NCBI GenBank assembly: GCA_019746975.1
Contig: JAIERK010000117.1
Location: 41,506 to 105,505, forward strand
Length of the DNA stretch: 64,000 bases
Reading direction: 5' to 3'
DNA from: Candidatus Obscuribacterales bacterium
Lineage (GTDB): Bacteria; Cyanobacteriota; Vampirovibrionia; Obscuribacterales; Obscuribacteraceae
In this document: piece by piece, positions 38,925 through 48,144 of the stretch
How positions within the stretch are numbered: the first letter of the stretch is position 1
Layout of the letters: the number at the start of each line of letters is the position of its first letter
Program-made: the position numbers and the translations under genes
Notes under the pieces: generated by a model
The model's input: only the letters and a program-made list of their open reading frames with translations
Database searches by the model: none
Told to the model about the DNA's origin: nothing

Positions 38925-40616
38925 ATGAACACACATTCCAGTAGTTCCGATCAGCGCGAGGCATTAGTACCAGCGTATGGTGCACGTTCTGACTCGCCCT
39001 CAGGGACCTTTCGCATGTCCATAGGAGCGCTACTCTTCCTTTCAGCTCTGATGTACTTCCCGGCACTTGGCGCACCTGGAATACTGAACACCACAGACTC
39101 GTACTATGCGGAAGCAGCTCGTGAGATGTTAAACCGCGGAGACTTCATCACTCCGTATCTCAACTTTGCTCCTTACTATTTCAAGCCGATTCTCACGTAC
39201 TGGCTCATCATCGCTTCGTACCTGGCGTTTGGCATCAATACGTTCGCATCGCGATTGCCATCTGCGTTAAGCTGTATCGCGACAGTCATTGCGCTCTATG
39301 CACTGACACGCAAATACATTGGACAGAAGCCCGCGCTGCTTTCGGCTCTCGCTCTCGTCTCGATGCCGCTATTCGCTGTCGTCGGGCACATTTCACTTCC
39401 TGACACACAACTAGTTTTACTCGTAACAATAACCAACCTACTGTTGCTTGGCACCCTGATTGGCGGCTCCTCAAGAGGTTTGATACCAGCCTACGTCTGC
39501 CTAGGACTGGCAGTGTTATGTAAAGGACCTCTGGCAATCGCATTCGTCGCAACATGCGTGGGGGGCTTTCTCCTGGTCAGCAGCGCATCGTTCAATGACT
39601 TCAAGCAACGCTTCTTCCTGCTCAAACCCTGGCTCGGTCTGGCGATACTATTCGCGGTGGCACTACCCTGGTTCGTCGCCATTCACATAGTCTCGAATGG
39701 TGTATTCACACAATTCTTTTTCATCCAACAAAACTTCGGACGACTGTCCGGTCAGTTCCAGTCGCACAATTTACCCGTCTGGTTTTACGTCCCTTATCTG
39801 GTAGGTGGCTTTCTGCCATGGCTTCCTATCCTGCTCAGCGCTCCTGCGGTGCTCCGCCCAGACAAGGAAAAACGGACCTCGAAAAACCCGCGTGTGCAAC
39901 TCACCATCGCATCCTGTTGCTGGCTATTCGGCACACTGGCACTGTTAACGGTCTCGTCGTCTAAGGTCGCTCACTACCTTCTTCCCATCGCGCCTCCTAT
40001 AGCTATTCTTACCGGACTGTACTTAGAGACGGTTCTAAAGCTCGGACGCAGAAGATTTATCCTCTGGGTCGCTCCGGCAATGGCAATCGGAGGAGTTGCC
40101 TGTCTGTTTGTGCTTGCAAAAGTATTCGATAGCTCACCGGACCTTCGGGTCATCGCCTTGACTTTTGTCGCGATGCAAATCGCAGGGTACATCGCATATG
40201 GTGCCTTCGTATACCTGTCACGGTTAAAGACGGGTGTCATTCTTCTATACGCGTGGAGTATCCTCGCTACCGGACTGATGGTACCAGTGGCACTTCAACA
40301 AACATACCGTGAAGGGAATGAGGGCTTTCAATTCCTGGTAAAAAAAGCTACTCAACTCGATTCCGGATCCCTTGCAGTTCGCTCCAATGAGTGCCCAGCG
40401 GCGGTCTACTACGGAGGCAAAAAAGTCTACGAGGTTGAGTCACCGCAAGACTGTTACCAGTTTTTGGCCACTACAAAGGGACCACACTACTTTATCTTTG
40501 ATTCAAAAACAGTGGAGCTGTTAAGGCCTGTGTTGCCGGGCTATCAACGTGTTATTAAAAGCGAAGGCAAATGGAATCTACTCATGGTCGACGGTCCGAC
40601 CGAACAAACAAAATGA
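38925..40616 (+). CDS. GT39/ArnT-like membrane glycosyltransferase
   Basis: This 563-residue protein has about 11 hydrophobic segments. After the first helix comes DSYYAEAAREMLNRGDFITP, the catalytic Asp loop of PMT/ArnT enzymes, then YYFKPILTYWLIIASYLAFG. Such GT-C enzymes move a sugar from a polyprenyl-phosphate carrier to lipid A, protein or other acceptors outside the membrane. The C-terminal 110 residues are soluble. The acceptor cannot be told. An ATG nine codons upstream (38898) is possible, and neither start has a strong ribosome site. It is divergent from the beta-helix gene and close to another large membrane protein gene. Confidence 0.88.
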   Translation: MNTHSSSSDQREALVPAYGARSDSPSGTFRMSIGALLFLSALMYFPALGAPGILNTTDSYYAEAAREMLNRGDFITPYLNFAPYYFKPILTYWLIIASYLAFGINTFASRLPSALSCIATVIALYALTRKYIGQKPALLSALALVSMPLFAVVGHISLPDTQLVLLVTITNLLLLGTLIGGSSRGLIPAYVCLGLAVLCKGPLAIAFVATCVGGFLLVSSASFNDFKQRFFLLKPWLGLAILFAVALPWFVAIHIVSNGVFTQFFFIQQNFGRLSGQFQSHNLPVWFYVPYLVGGFLPWLPILLSAPAVLRPDKEKRTSKNPRVQLTIASCCWLFGTLALLTVSSSKVAHYLLPIAPPIAILTGLYLETVLKLGRRRFILWVAPAMAIGGVACLFVLAKVFDSSPDLRVIALTFVAMQIAGYIAYGAFVYLSRLKTGVILLYAWSILATGLMVPVALQQTYREGNEGFQFLVKKATQLDSGSLAVRSNECPAAVYYGGKKVYEVESPQDCYQFLATTKGPHYFIFDSKTVELLRPVLPGYQRVIKSEGKWNLLMVDGPTEQTK

Positions 40617-40871
40617 AGCTTGACCTGATACGCTCGGAGTGAATTAGCATTCTCGTGACGACTACCAAGGTTGCAACCTTGAGCTAGCACCCGCAGCTGC
40701 CATTCTTGAACCAAACTGAGTTCAGACGCGTGAAATGTACGTGTGAATGTGAAGAGACCGCTAATTCGAATGCGCAAAGAACATTCGGGCGAGCCATACT
40801 AGCCAGTAGAGATCTTAGGTCGAACGCAGGTTAAGCCCAGGACTCTCCCATTCATCAGCACAGAGGCAAAA

Positions 40872-43097
40872 TCAAACATCCTCGGAATACTCTCGCTCCT
40901 GCATCAGTTCGCTCAAAGCGATCAGTACGATGAGCTGTACGAATCCTCTGTATCCTGGTTGCCAGCTAATATTTCCACCGACGAACTCACCACGATTTGC
41001 TATCACTTCGTCAGCAATCTCGGTGAGCACAGACACATCGACCGGGCAGCTCAACGTGATTTCCTGCCTAGCAAGATCATCGCTATAGTCCCACGTGACC
41101 GGAATTTCCCTCATCGACATCGCATCAACTAGTCCTTCGAGCGGCAAACTCGACGAAAGACTCATGTGTAACACCAACTGTTGTTCAAAGTCAGGAGTTG
41201 CTGGAGCAGAAGTTTTCTGACTAACCGCAGTACGTTCGCCAGCGTGTTGACCGACGACATTGTCACCACCAACAATACCTTCCTTTGTCGTCGAAATTGC
41301 TGATACCATGCCTGCCGAACCGAAATCTTTTTTCAGATGGTATCGCACCACTAGATCGGCAAATCCTTTCTGTGGCGCGATGAATTTGTCGGAATCCGGT
41401 CGGCGACTTTCGATCTGCCGCATAATTTGCTCTTCCGTATATCCTCGCTCCGCCTGATCTCGATGGAGCTTCCAGCGGGCATTGAGCGAATAGTCAGTAT
41501 CCATGAAGATCTTGAAGTCGATAAGCTTCCTCATCTTCGGCAAATAGAACGTATGAAGTCCAGAAATAATCACGAATTCATTCGGTTCAACAAGTTGAGG
41601 ACTGGTAAATTGTCCCGTGGAATGGTCATACTCCACTCGATTTGCAGGGCGTCCGTGCTTAAGGCTGAGAATTGTCTCCGCTTGCCGATGAAGGAAATTT
41701 GCTTTCGGATCGAGGTGGGTGAATTCTTGCCAGTGCTCATCCCCACGCTCCCACTTATGGTCGGCATCGCCTTCGAGCTCTACAACTCGATCTGATAGCA
41801 AAGATTTGACGTCACCCAGGAGCGTGCTCTTCCCGGCACCACTATCGCCACCAATGCCAATCACGACTGCGCGGACACGTTTGTAGATCGAATTGCTGCG
41901 AACGCCAGCGCGATAGCACAGCACGATAATGCTCAGCAAGCCGACCTCCAGTACAGTGTAGGCAAATCCTCGCAAGATTTCCGAGTGAGATTTGAGCTGC
42001 ACAGGCTGATCGAGGAAGACCAGATCGACGTACTCGAGACGGTCGAATAAAATGAAGAAGACGAGGTAGAAAAAATTGACCCACAAGAATGGCAGAACAA
42101 GCTGTTTATTCTTATGGTAATACTTAGTCAAGAACAGACCGACGAACGGCACCATCCACACGTACCAGCCAGGAGCAGGTACTATGAGCATAACCAAAAG
42201 GCAAAAGACAAGCACTAAAAACGCATCGAGTAAATCGGCGTTAATCTTCGGATAAAGCGCAAATCGTCCATATGCCATGAACGTAGCTAGAATCGGAAGA
42301 TACAACTTCAAGTCTCCAATCGGCACGTTGAGTTCAAGCAATTTTCCTTGTTTAGGGTTGGCCATTACCAGATGCTGAAAGCCACCACTGTTTATGTATG
42401 GTGCGACGAAAAACGCATAGACAGCGAGCGAAACAAGTCCGAATTTAATCACTTGTTCGAATTTCTTGTTCCGATAGAGATAGATGACTATAAGTGGAAA
42501 CGCAGCTAAGACGTGGAGCTTGGTGGACAAAGCTAGCCCGTAGAGAATGTATGACTTGAGAAACTTGTTTTCTTTTAGGTAGAAAAATGAAGCAAACAAA
42601 AATGCAGTTGGGATCAAGTCGAGCTGCGAGTGCATGTAACAAGCATAGAGAATGATCAATGAACCGAAGTAGAACCAGACGACATACCGCCATGGCTCTG
42701 GGCGCATGCGGAAGAGATACCACGCCACCGCACAGTCCGCTAACAACGTCGGCATTTTGAACAGGAAATTGCGAAGCATCACATTGTCCCAGGCACCGAG
42801 AAATTTGAGCGGCGCGCAGAAAAAAGCAACAATGTAGAGCATTAAAGGCTGATAGGGAAATTCGTCACCGCGTGCGCTGTGTGTGAAAAAATACTGCCAC
42901 GGATTATCAAAATTCTCGAGATAGTGTCGAACAAATGGCAAAAACAACTCATTCTCGAATCCAGACGAGAATAATGTCATTGCAAACACTTTCAAAAAGA
43001 CGCAACCACCGACGAGCAGTGCTAGTCTACTATTGAACGCCTGGTGCGAGCCTACCGGGTTGGAATCTTTCGCGACTAGTGTCAAATCCTGACTCAC
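40872..43097 (-). CDS. multipass membrane protein fused to uridine kinase/phosphoribulokinase-like domain
   Basis: The 741-residue product has two halves. Residues about 20-400 are polytopic, with about ten helices and a GT-C-like early loop (SGFENELFLPFVRHYLENFD). After a linker, residues about 408-620 form a P-loop kinase: Walker A GIGGDSGAGKST, then LEGDADHKWERGDEHWQEF, DHSTGQFTSP and FVIISGLHTFYLPKMRKLID, as in uridine kinase/phosphoribulokinase. The last 80 residues form a separate small domain. The kinase part would face the cytosol and could phosphorylate a nucleoside, sugar or lipid-linked substrate used by the membrane part; this is inference. The fusion looks intact, without frameshift. 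Confidence 0.85.
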   Translation of the reverse strand: MSQDLTLVAKDSNPVGSHQAFNSRLALLVGGCVFLKVFAMTLFSSGFENELFLPFVRHYLENFDNPWQYFFTHSARGDEFPYQPLMLYIVAFFCAPLKFLGAWDNVMLRNFLFKMPTLLADCAVAWYLFRMRPEPWRYVVWFYFGSLIILYACYMHSQLDLIPTAFLFASFFYLKENKFLKSYILYGLALSTKLHVLAAFPLIVIYLYRNKKFEQVIKFGLVSLAVYAFFVAPYINSGGFQHLVMANPKQGKLLELNVPIGDLKLYLPILATFMAYGRFALYPKINADLLDAFLVLVFCLLVMLIVPAPGWYVWMVPFVGLFLTKYYHKNKQLVLPFLWVNFFYLVFFILFDRLEYVDLVFLDQPVQLKSHSEILRGFAYTVLEVGLLSIIVLCYRAGVRSNSIYKRVRAVVIGIGGDSGAGKSTLLGDVKSLLSDRVVELEGDADHKWERGDEHWQEFTHLDPKANFLHRQAETILSLKHGRPANRVEYDHSTGQFTSPQLVEPNEFVIISGLHTFYLPKMRKLIDFKIFMDTDYSLNARWKLHRDQAERGYTEEQIMRQIESRRPDSDKFIAPQKGFADLVVRYHLKKDFGSAGMVSAISTTKEGIVGGDNVVGQHAGERTAVSQKTSAPATPDFEQQLVLHMSLSSSLPLEGLVDAMSMREIPVTWDYSDDLARQEITLSCPVDVSVLTEIADEVIANRGEFVGGNISWQPGYRGFVQLIVLIALSELMQEREYSEDV

Positions 43098-43452
43098 TCG
43101 CCTGGCTCCCTTCTGGTCGATGTTTAGCTCTCTACGAGCCCCCTTGAGTCCCGTGTCGAGCGTCGACTCGACCTGCTGTCTTGTTTCAAGATATTCCCGT
43201 AGTAGTAGAAGCGCCCCGCTCAGACCGGTTTATCAGTCAGGTTTCTTTCTACCTATAGAAGCCAGAATTGAAGCTCGACGGTACTTTCCGCTTCTTTTTT
43301 GCATATCTTAGCACCGATAACAGCCCAGACCTTTATGGACGCAAAACATCCAGGCGACACTTTGAATCCCACTGGTGCAGGGAAGACCATTCCGGCCCGC
43401 ACCACTCGCAGTGCTAATTTGGCAAATCAAACCACGTATATATCCTCGGCAG
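43098..43452. other. intergenic region, mostly empty
   Basis: This lies upstream of the membrane/kinase fusion gene and downstream of the secreted hydrolase, both on the minus strand. Promoter elements for the fusion gene are expected but none stands out. A possible 42-residue plus-strand ORF at its left part is listed separately. Confidence 0.35.
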
Positions 43453-43463
43453 CTAATCAGTGA
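43335..43463 (+). CDS. possible 42-residue ORF
   Basis: The frame begins MDAKHPGDTLNPTGAGKTIP and continues as a polar, Ala/Thr/Asn-rich peptide. Composition is protein-like, but no ribosome site precedes the ATG. It overlaps the end of the secreted hydrolase gene by 11 bp on the opposite strand. Support is weak. Confidence 0.25.
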   Translation: MDAKHPGDTLNPTGAGKTIPARTTRSANLANQTTYISSAANQ

Positions 43464-44532
43464 TCGTTCCGCCGACATTGGTTATGCACTGCTCCAAACC
43501 TTTCACCTTCACTACTTGATCGTGTGTGTGTTCCAGCAGCCAGTTACCTAGCGCATCAACCGTTGCAGCACGCATGAAGCTTGTCTCCAGCTGCAGATGC
43601 CCGAACTTGCCGCGCCAGGCCAGAGTCTGATCGTCCGACGGCATTGAATTCATCAGATCAGTAACATGCTTGGGCGAAACGCAGCCATCGGCACTGCCTT
43701 GCAGAATCAGCACAGCCAAATCCTTGCTTGTACTTTTACCCCAAAGTGCTGTCTTCGCAACGAATTCGTCGGTAGCAATCAGTGATCCGAGAGTCAGTTT
43801 CTTTCGAATCAGTGGATCATCCATCATTTCGTTTTGAACGTTAAGCCGTTGAGAACACAGTTCTGCAAAGAATCCGCGCATGTCCAGTTCGTGATGAATG
43901 CTGATGACAGCCTTCAACCCCTGTTCGATCTGACCCTTTCCAAAATACATGTCCTTATTGACATGAACTGCTGGTGCGGAAAGAACAACTCCGCTCACCA
44001 AATCCGGATACTCTGAAGCAAGGCGAACACAAAATGTGCATCCAAGACTCTCGCCGAGAGCAATCAAGTCAACATCCGGATATTGTTGCTTAATCAGCTT
44101 CAAGAGTGCCACAATCTCATCGTAACTCTTATGGTGATCGACTTTGGTTCTATCATTGTCCGGCGTGCTAAATCGTTTTTGCTCATCGACAAAAGAACGG
44201 CCGAAACCTCTCATGTCCATAGTGATGAAACCAGCACCGTTGACCGCCATTGTCCGCGCCAGAACTCGGAATCGACGTCCATGCAAGGTCAAACCATGGA
44301 TGCCCAGGAAGATCACCCTTGGTTTTGCATTGACCGGCATCCACTGGTAGGTCGGAATTTTAAGCGCATCAGTGTACGCGCCGTCTTCGACATACTCGTA
44401 TTTCTGCGCCAAGAGCGGATTCACGGAATCGACGTATTGACTCGGCATAGTTGTCTCACCGGCCAGACCCGGGGATGAAAAAAGCAGGCTAATCGCCGCC
44501 AGAGCTACGCAAAAATACTTCCTCAGTCGCAT
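43453..44532 (-). CDS. secreted alpha/beta hydrolase (monoacylglycerol lipase-like)
   Basis: This 359-residue protein has a signal peptide (RLRKYFCVALAAISLLFSSP, then GLAG). The hydrolase motifs are the oxyanion loop FLGIHGLTLHGRRF, the strand MDMRGFGRSF, nucleophile Ser in ALGESLGCTF, acid Asp in LQGSADGCVS and His in GKFGHLQLET. They match those of the hydrolase half of the TPR fusion at 29991, so the two are paralogues. It probably cleaves a lipid or other ester in the periplasm or outside. The start is the ATG following AGGTG; one three codons upstream is possible. Confidence 0.87.
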   Translation of the reverse strand: MRLRKYFCVALAAISLLFSSPGLAGETTMPSQYVDSVNPLLAQKYEYVEDGAYTDALKIPTYQWMPVNAKPRVIFLGIHGLTLHGRRFRVLARTMAVNGAGFITMDMRGFGRSFVDEQKRFSTPDNDRTKVDHHKSYDEIVALLKLIKQQYPDVDLIALGESLGCTFCVRLASEYPDLVSGVVLSAPAVHVNKDMYFGKGQIEQGLKAVISIHHELDMRGFFAELCSQRLNVQNEMMDDPLIRKKLTLGSLIATDEFVAKTALWGKSTSKDLAVLILQGSADGCVSPKHVTDLMNSMPSDDQTLAWRGKFGHLQLETSFMRAATVDALGNWLLEHTHDQVVKVKGLEQCITNVGGTITD

Positions 44533-45136
44533 GAAACACACCTGATGATGCCAAGACTGGCAAGAAAGTTACACGAAATCAGCGATTCTTACCAGGGAAA
44601 ACCTTTCAGAGTTGAAGCTTCTAGAACAATTTCAAGATAGTAAGCGGCACTTGTCAAAGTGGGCAAATTCACCTGTCTGTGCACCCAGTTGCCTCACAAG
44701 ACAGGGACATGCATCCTCAGGGAACAATAAAAGTGATAAACCGGGCCCGGCAACCCTACTTAACGAACAACAACAGGACTCAGGGGTGTTACCGCATGGA
44801 CAAGCACGGAGCAACGAATCCGCAGGAGGAGATCAACACACAATCGCGGAGCTTGACACCACTGCAGCGAGCCTGCGCGCACAATAAAATCGAGCCTGCA
44901 AGCGTACCGGGTTCATTTCGATGGGCAAACACCAACGTAAGCATGCGCAATTCGAACCCTGCAAATGCCAATACACAACCAGCGATGTTACTCGCCTTCG
45001 TGCCCTTTTGTCACAGAGTGCATTCGCGAAAAGAGCGAATATGATTGTACCGTTCAGATAACTGGAAAGCAGATACAACGGACTAAGCGCGCAATCGTCT
45101 ATCACCACCAGTAGTGCACGCTTACCGCAACAGCGG
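44533..45136. other. long intergenic region with one doubtful ORF
   Basis: About 600 bp between the hydrolase start and the end of the secreted gene at 45137, both on the minus strand. It must hold the hydrolase promoter. I see no strong promoter pair, hairpin or repeat. A plus-strand frame is listed separately at low confidence. Confidence 0.35.
44796..45044 (+). CDS. doubtful 82-residue ORF
   Basis: The frame begins MDKHGATNPQEEINTQSRSL, after AGGGGTG at a usable distance. The product is polar, with no recognisable fold, signal or membrane segment. It is the longest frame in an otherwise empty 600-bp stretch and may be chance. Confidence 0.25.
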   Translation: MDKHGATNPQEEINTQSRSLTPLQRACAHNKIEPASVPGSFRWANTNVSMRNSNPANANTQPAMLLAFVPFCHRVHSRKERI

Positions 45137-45847
45137 CTAAAGTTTAGGAATTTCTATGATCGTCAAGCCCGTCGTAGAAGAAACTCCATCAATTCTCCAA
45201 TACCTGGACTCTGGGATCAATCGGTATTTGGTGGACACGCCTTTCCACTTTCCATCATACAGATTCTTCCCCTCTAGCCAAACTACAGCCTCTCCGTCTT
45301 TGATAGTCTCGACTATCTTTGCCTGCTTCTCGTCGCCGAGCGGATACGCGTATGCGGACTTCAGTGACGTGAGCTCTTCCTGCGGAGAGTTCAGGCTATT
45401 ACGACCGGTATATCGCTGCTTATAACCTTCGCTGAAGTAAGGCAGAAGCTCGTTAAAGGTCTTGGCTCTATACACTGCAGACTGGAATGCCCGAACGCAC
45501 TGACCAGGACTCTGTGTGGTTTGGCCGGCCGAAGCTACACGCGCAGATTTTTCGGCATTCTGCTTTTGGTAGTACTCCAGCCGATGCTGAGCCGCGCGTT
45601 TTTCAAAATCCTGAAAGTGAGGGTCCGACTTCATTTGCTCGTTTAACCGTGCATGTGTAGCCTGTGTGGATGGGTCATGGAGACGACGGCGTAGCTCCTG
45701 ATGCACAGGGTCGGATTGAAAACGTGCTCGGGCTGCTGCGGTACGCGCTTTAGCATCAGCCACCCAATCGGCTCTGGCAGGCGGACTCGCGATCGAGAGG
45801 CTCAAGACAAACAGCAATGTCAGACGATTGAAATAGCGTTGTGTCAT
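45137..45847 (-). CDS. secreted protein with NTF2/SnoaL-like C-terminal part
   Basis: This 236-residue protein has a signal peptide (RLTLLFVLSLSIASPPARA). A charged helical region (KARTAAARARFQSDPVHQEL onwards) runs to about residue 105. The rest has the pattern of a small cone-shaped beta domain: helices PGQCVRAFQSAVYRAKTF and LLPYFSEGYKQRY, then strands KIVETIKDGEAVVWLEGKN and WKGVSTKYRLIPES, then YWRIDGV. This resembles DUF4878/SnoaL-type lumazine-binding-like domains, which often have non-enzymatic roles. No active site is visible. Confidence 0.7.
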   Translation of the reverse strand: MTQRYFNRLTLLFVLSLSIASPPARADWVADAKARTAAARARFQSDPVHQELRRRLHDPSTQATHARLNEQMKSDPHFQDFEKRAAQHRLEYYQKQNAEKSARVASAGQTTQSPGQCVRAFQSAVYRAKTFNELLPYFSEGYKQRYTGRNSLNSPQEELTSLKSAYAYPLGDEKQAKIVETIKDGEAVVWLEGKNLYDGKWKGVSTKYRLIPESRYWRIDGVSSTTGLTIIEIPKL

Positions 45848-45983
45848 AGTGTCTGAGAACAGAACTTTGAGTTACTTAATCGCTATGCCACAGTAACGCC
45901 AAAAGCAAAACGTTGGGAAGAGGGTCCGTCCGAGACATCGCAAATCACGTTGAACCTGAGGCAACTGGCACAGCGATGCAGCT

Positions 45984-46658
45984 TTAACCAACCAACGTTT
46001 CTACTGTGGTCGCCTTACCTTCATTGCTAAGCAGCTGGGCAAAAACATCAAGATGTTTCCTAGCAACTTCGGCTAGTTCACCAGTGCTTGGCGCATAGAT
46101 AACCCCAACGACGCTGGTCGTTTTATCTTTAATCTTACCTGCGATCGAATCCTTGACAGGATTGCCTAACGGTGTATTACTTTCGCCGCAGCAGGCACAA
46201 ATAAGTCCTTCCAAATCGATGTCCTGACCGGAAGTGTTGAAGACATAGCGCTCGCCGGATCGTCCGTAGCGCAGCAACAAGGTACCGCCAATCGCCTCGG
46301 CATCGAGCAAGCTGATCGGAAGTCCGGTACTGAGAGATATGAAGTTATTGATGTCCACAAGATTATTGATGGTGGGAAAACGCTCTTCTCGAGCAGCTTG
46401 CGCCAAATACTCACTGGCCGGTTTGTTGCGACCGCTGGGCTTAAATCCACCTGTCTTGAGCAGGTTGCGCACTGCATCTTTGACGCTCGTTGGAAACTCC
46501 TGCGATTTGCGCTCACCAACAAGCTGATCCAATAACGCTTTCAAACCATCACTTGTCCCTTCTACGACGACGCCGTGCGCAACCGCCACAGCAGCCATTA
46601 TTCCTCGCTCTTGCAATTCGTTGTTCAGTTTCATCAGATCCACACAGAGAGGTCGCAT
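45984..46658 (-). CDS. B3/B4 domain protein (PheRS beta-like editing fold)
   Basis: The 224-residue product matches stand-alone B3/B4 domain proteins related to the editing domain of phenylalanyl-tRNA synthetase beta. Key stretches are GGFKPSGRNKPASEYL, FPTINNLVDINNFISLSTGL and SLLDAEAIGGTLLLRYGRSG. In the synthetase this domain hydrolyses mischarged Tyr-tRNA; free-standing versions may edit tRNA or bind nucleic acids, but the role is mostly unproven. It is cytosolic and appears monocistronic. Confidence 0.87.
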   Translation of the reverse strand: MRPLCVDLMKLNNELQERGIMAAVAVAHGVVVEGTSDGLKALLDQLVGERKSQEFPTSVKDAVRNLLKTGGFKPSGRNKPASEYLAQAAREERFPTINNLVDINNFISLSTGLPISLLDAEAIGGTLLLRYGRSGERYVFNTSGQDIDLEGLICACCGESNTPLGNPVKDSIAGKIKDKTTSVVGVIYAPSTGELAEVARKHLDVFAQLLSNEGKATTVETLVG

Positions 46659-47114
46659 AGATTTTACCAGCAGTTCGAATCAGCTGACGTTTTTGAAGTG
46701 CCGTCGAACTTCAATCATTCGATGAGATGTTAAAGGTGACAGTGGAGCTGCCAAGATACAAAATTGTAGAACTCATCGCAACGAGTGGAATTCGTGTCAT
46801 CATAGACACAAAGCTCGCTCTCGCAGACCGATCCAAATCAAACTAGACTTGAGTCGTCAAATGAAGAAGAAGAAGAAGAAGAAGAAGAAGAAGAAAAACA
46901 CTGAAGCTCACAAAGAATTGAACTCCGCCGAGTTTACGGTCCTTCACATTACAGCTTTTCTCCGCGAAGCGTGATTCATTATGACTACCCTCATTCTGGA
47001 GAATACTCCGACGAGCGTCGATGTTCTTGATGTCGACCTTGCAGGCCGTTAATAATTGCGCCCGTGTTCAAACGTGTATAGTTATATCCACTCATGAACT
47101 GCTGGAGGTATCAG
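46659..47114. other. divergent intergenic region with GAA repeat
   Basis: It lies between the B3/B4 gene and the secreted gene at 47115, which point away from each other, so promoters for both are expected. The notable feature is a GAA trinucleotide tract (listed separately). A short frame through that tract (ATG at 46861, 37 codons with a poly-Lys start) lacks a ribosome site. Confidence 0.4.
46863..46895. repeat. (GAA)11 trinucleotide repeat
   Basis: Eleven uninterrupted GAA units, followed by a run of A. It lies upstream of the secreted protein gene at 47115 by about 220 bp. Perfect short repeats of this length can vary by slippage, but a control role is not shown. Confidence 0.9.
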
Positions 47115-47639
47115 GTGTCTAGCAAACTCACTTCAACAATTGCTGCCATCATCTTGTTTTCACTTTGCTCCGGCGCGTCCGTAGCGCAGACACCTGGAAG
47201 TGGCGCGACCTGGTACAACAACCCGAAGCATAAATTCAAAGTCCTTTTCAAAGGCAACCCTAAAGTCAGTTCGCAGGCTGGCCCGCAGGGCACCGTCACT
47301 GACACTTTTACTTATTCAGACAAAAATGGCGCCACCATGGTTGGTATTACAGTCCTGCCGGCTGTACCGCAAGGTGACTCAATGATCAACCGCAGCCTCG
47401 AGGGCGCATGCGATGGTGCAATCAAAACCAGCAATTGCGTCGAGACTGGCCGCAAGGCATGCGTCCTGCAGGGATACCCCGGTCGCGAGCTAACGGCCAC
47501 GGTGCCAGGGCGAGGATTGATGAAGGCCAGGATTTACCTCATCAAGAAAAAGCTCTATCAGCAAATCGTGGCTGGCGTACCCACTTTCGTAGACTCTCCT
47601 TATGCAAAGGACTTTTTGAAGTCTTTCTCAGTTCAATAA
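47115..47639 (+). CDS. small secreted protein, GTG start
   Basis: The product is 174 residues. The start is a GTG, because GGAGG ends six bases before it and translation from it gives a clean signal peptide (KLTSTIAAIILFSLCSGASV, then AQ). An ATG seven codons earlier lies before the ribosome site. The mature part is a beta-rich single domain (KHKFKVLFKGNPKVSSQAG, TMVGITVLPAVPQ, KKKLYQQIVAGVP) with two Cys (in GACDG and NCVETGRKAC) that could pair. The WYNNPKHKFKVLFKGNPK opening resembles small exported proteins from related bacteria, but no function is known. Confidence 0.78.
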   Translation: MSSKLTSTIAAIILFSLCSGASVAQTPGSGATWYNNPKHKFKVLFKGNPKVSSQAGPQGTVTDTFTYSDKNGATMVGITVLPAVPQGDSMINRSLEGACDGAIKTSNCVETGRKACVLQGYPGRELTATVPGRGLMKARIYLIKKKLYQQIVAGVPTFVDSPYAKDFLKSFSVQ

Positions 47640-47851
47640 TTCGATAACCTGGTTGGACGTGTTAAGACCAACTCGCTGAAGCGGTGGCAAACATGTGCCT
47701 AGGAACGACGTAATTCGCTCTCGTCGACGACAGAGCGAACTCTCTCTGGGGCATAATCAACATAGGGCGACAGATCGCCTCCACTGCTGCACGGGTCACC
47801 TGGCGAAGAGCATGATAATAGAAAGTCAAGCCGAGAAAAAAAACACACACC

Positions 47852-47979
47852 ATGCCAAACACAGACGACATGACCCCTGAGCAATTTGCCAAACCGTCGG
47901 AGACAAACTGCGCACTTTAAAAGATCATTTCGACGACAGCATCATCAAGGCACACTACAGTGAACAAATCTTCTGCTGA
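47852..47979 (+). pseudogene. possible frameshifted small gene
   Basis: An ATG frame encodes MPNTDDMTPEQFAK and soon stops. In the next frame, from the same point, the sequence reads TVGDKLRTLKDHFDDSIIKA and HYSEQIFC before a stop at 47977. Joined by one base shift near 47893 they make a helical protein of about 42 residues. The ribosome site is weak. It may be a decayed gene or chance. Confidence 0.28.
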
Positions 47980-48144
47980 AGGAGACCCAGAAGTGGCAAA
48001 GTTCGCGTGCTTAGGCATCGCGCCCAGCAAAGATACTCTGCGAAGTAGCTCTGACTCCTTAACACCCAACCAATCTTGGACATTTTTGTCACAACCAATC
48101 CTCAGAATCATATGGTCTTGGCGATGCCGGGGGGAGGAGCGAAA

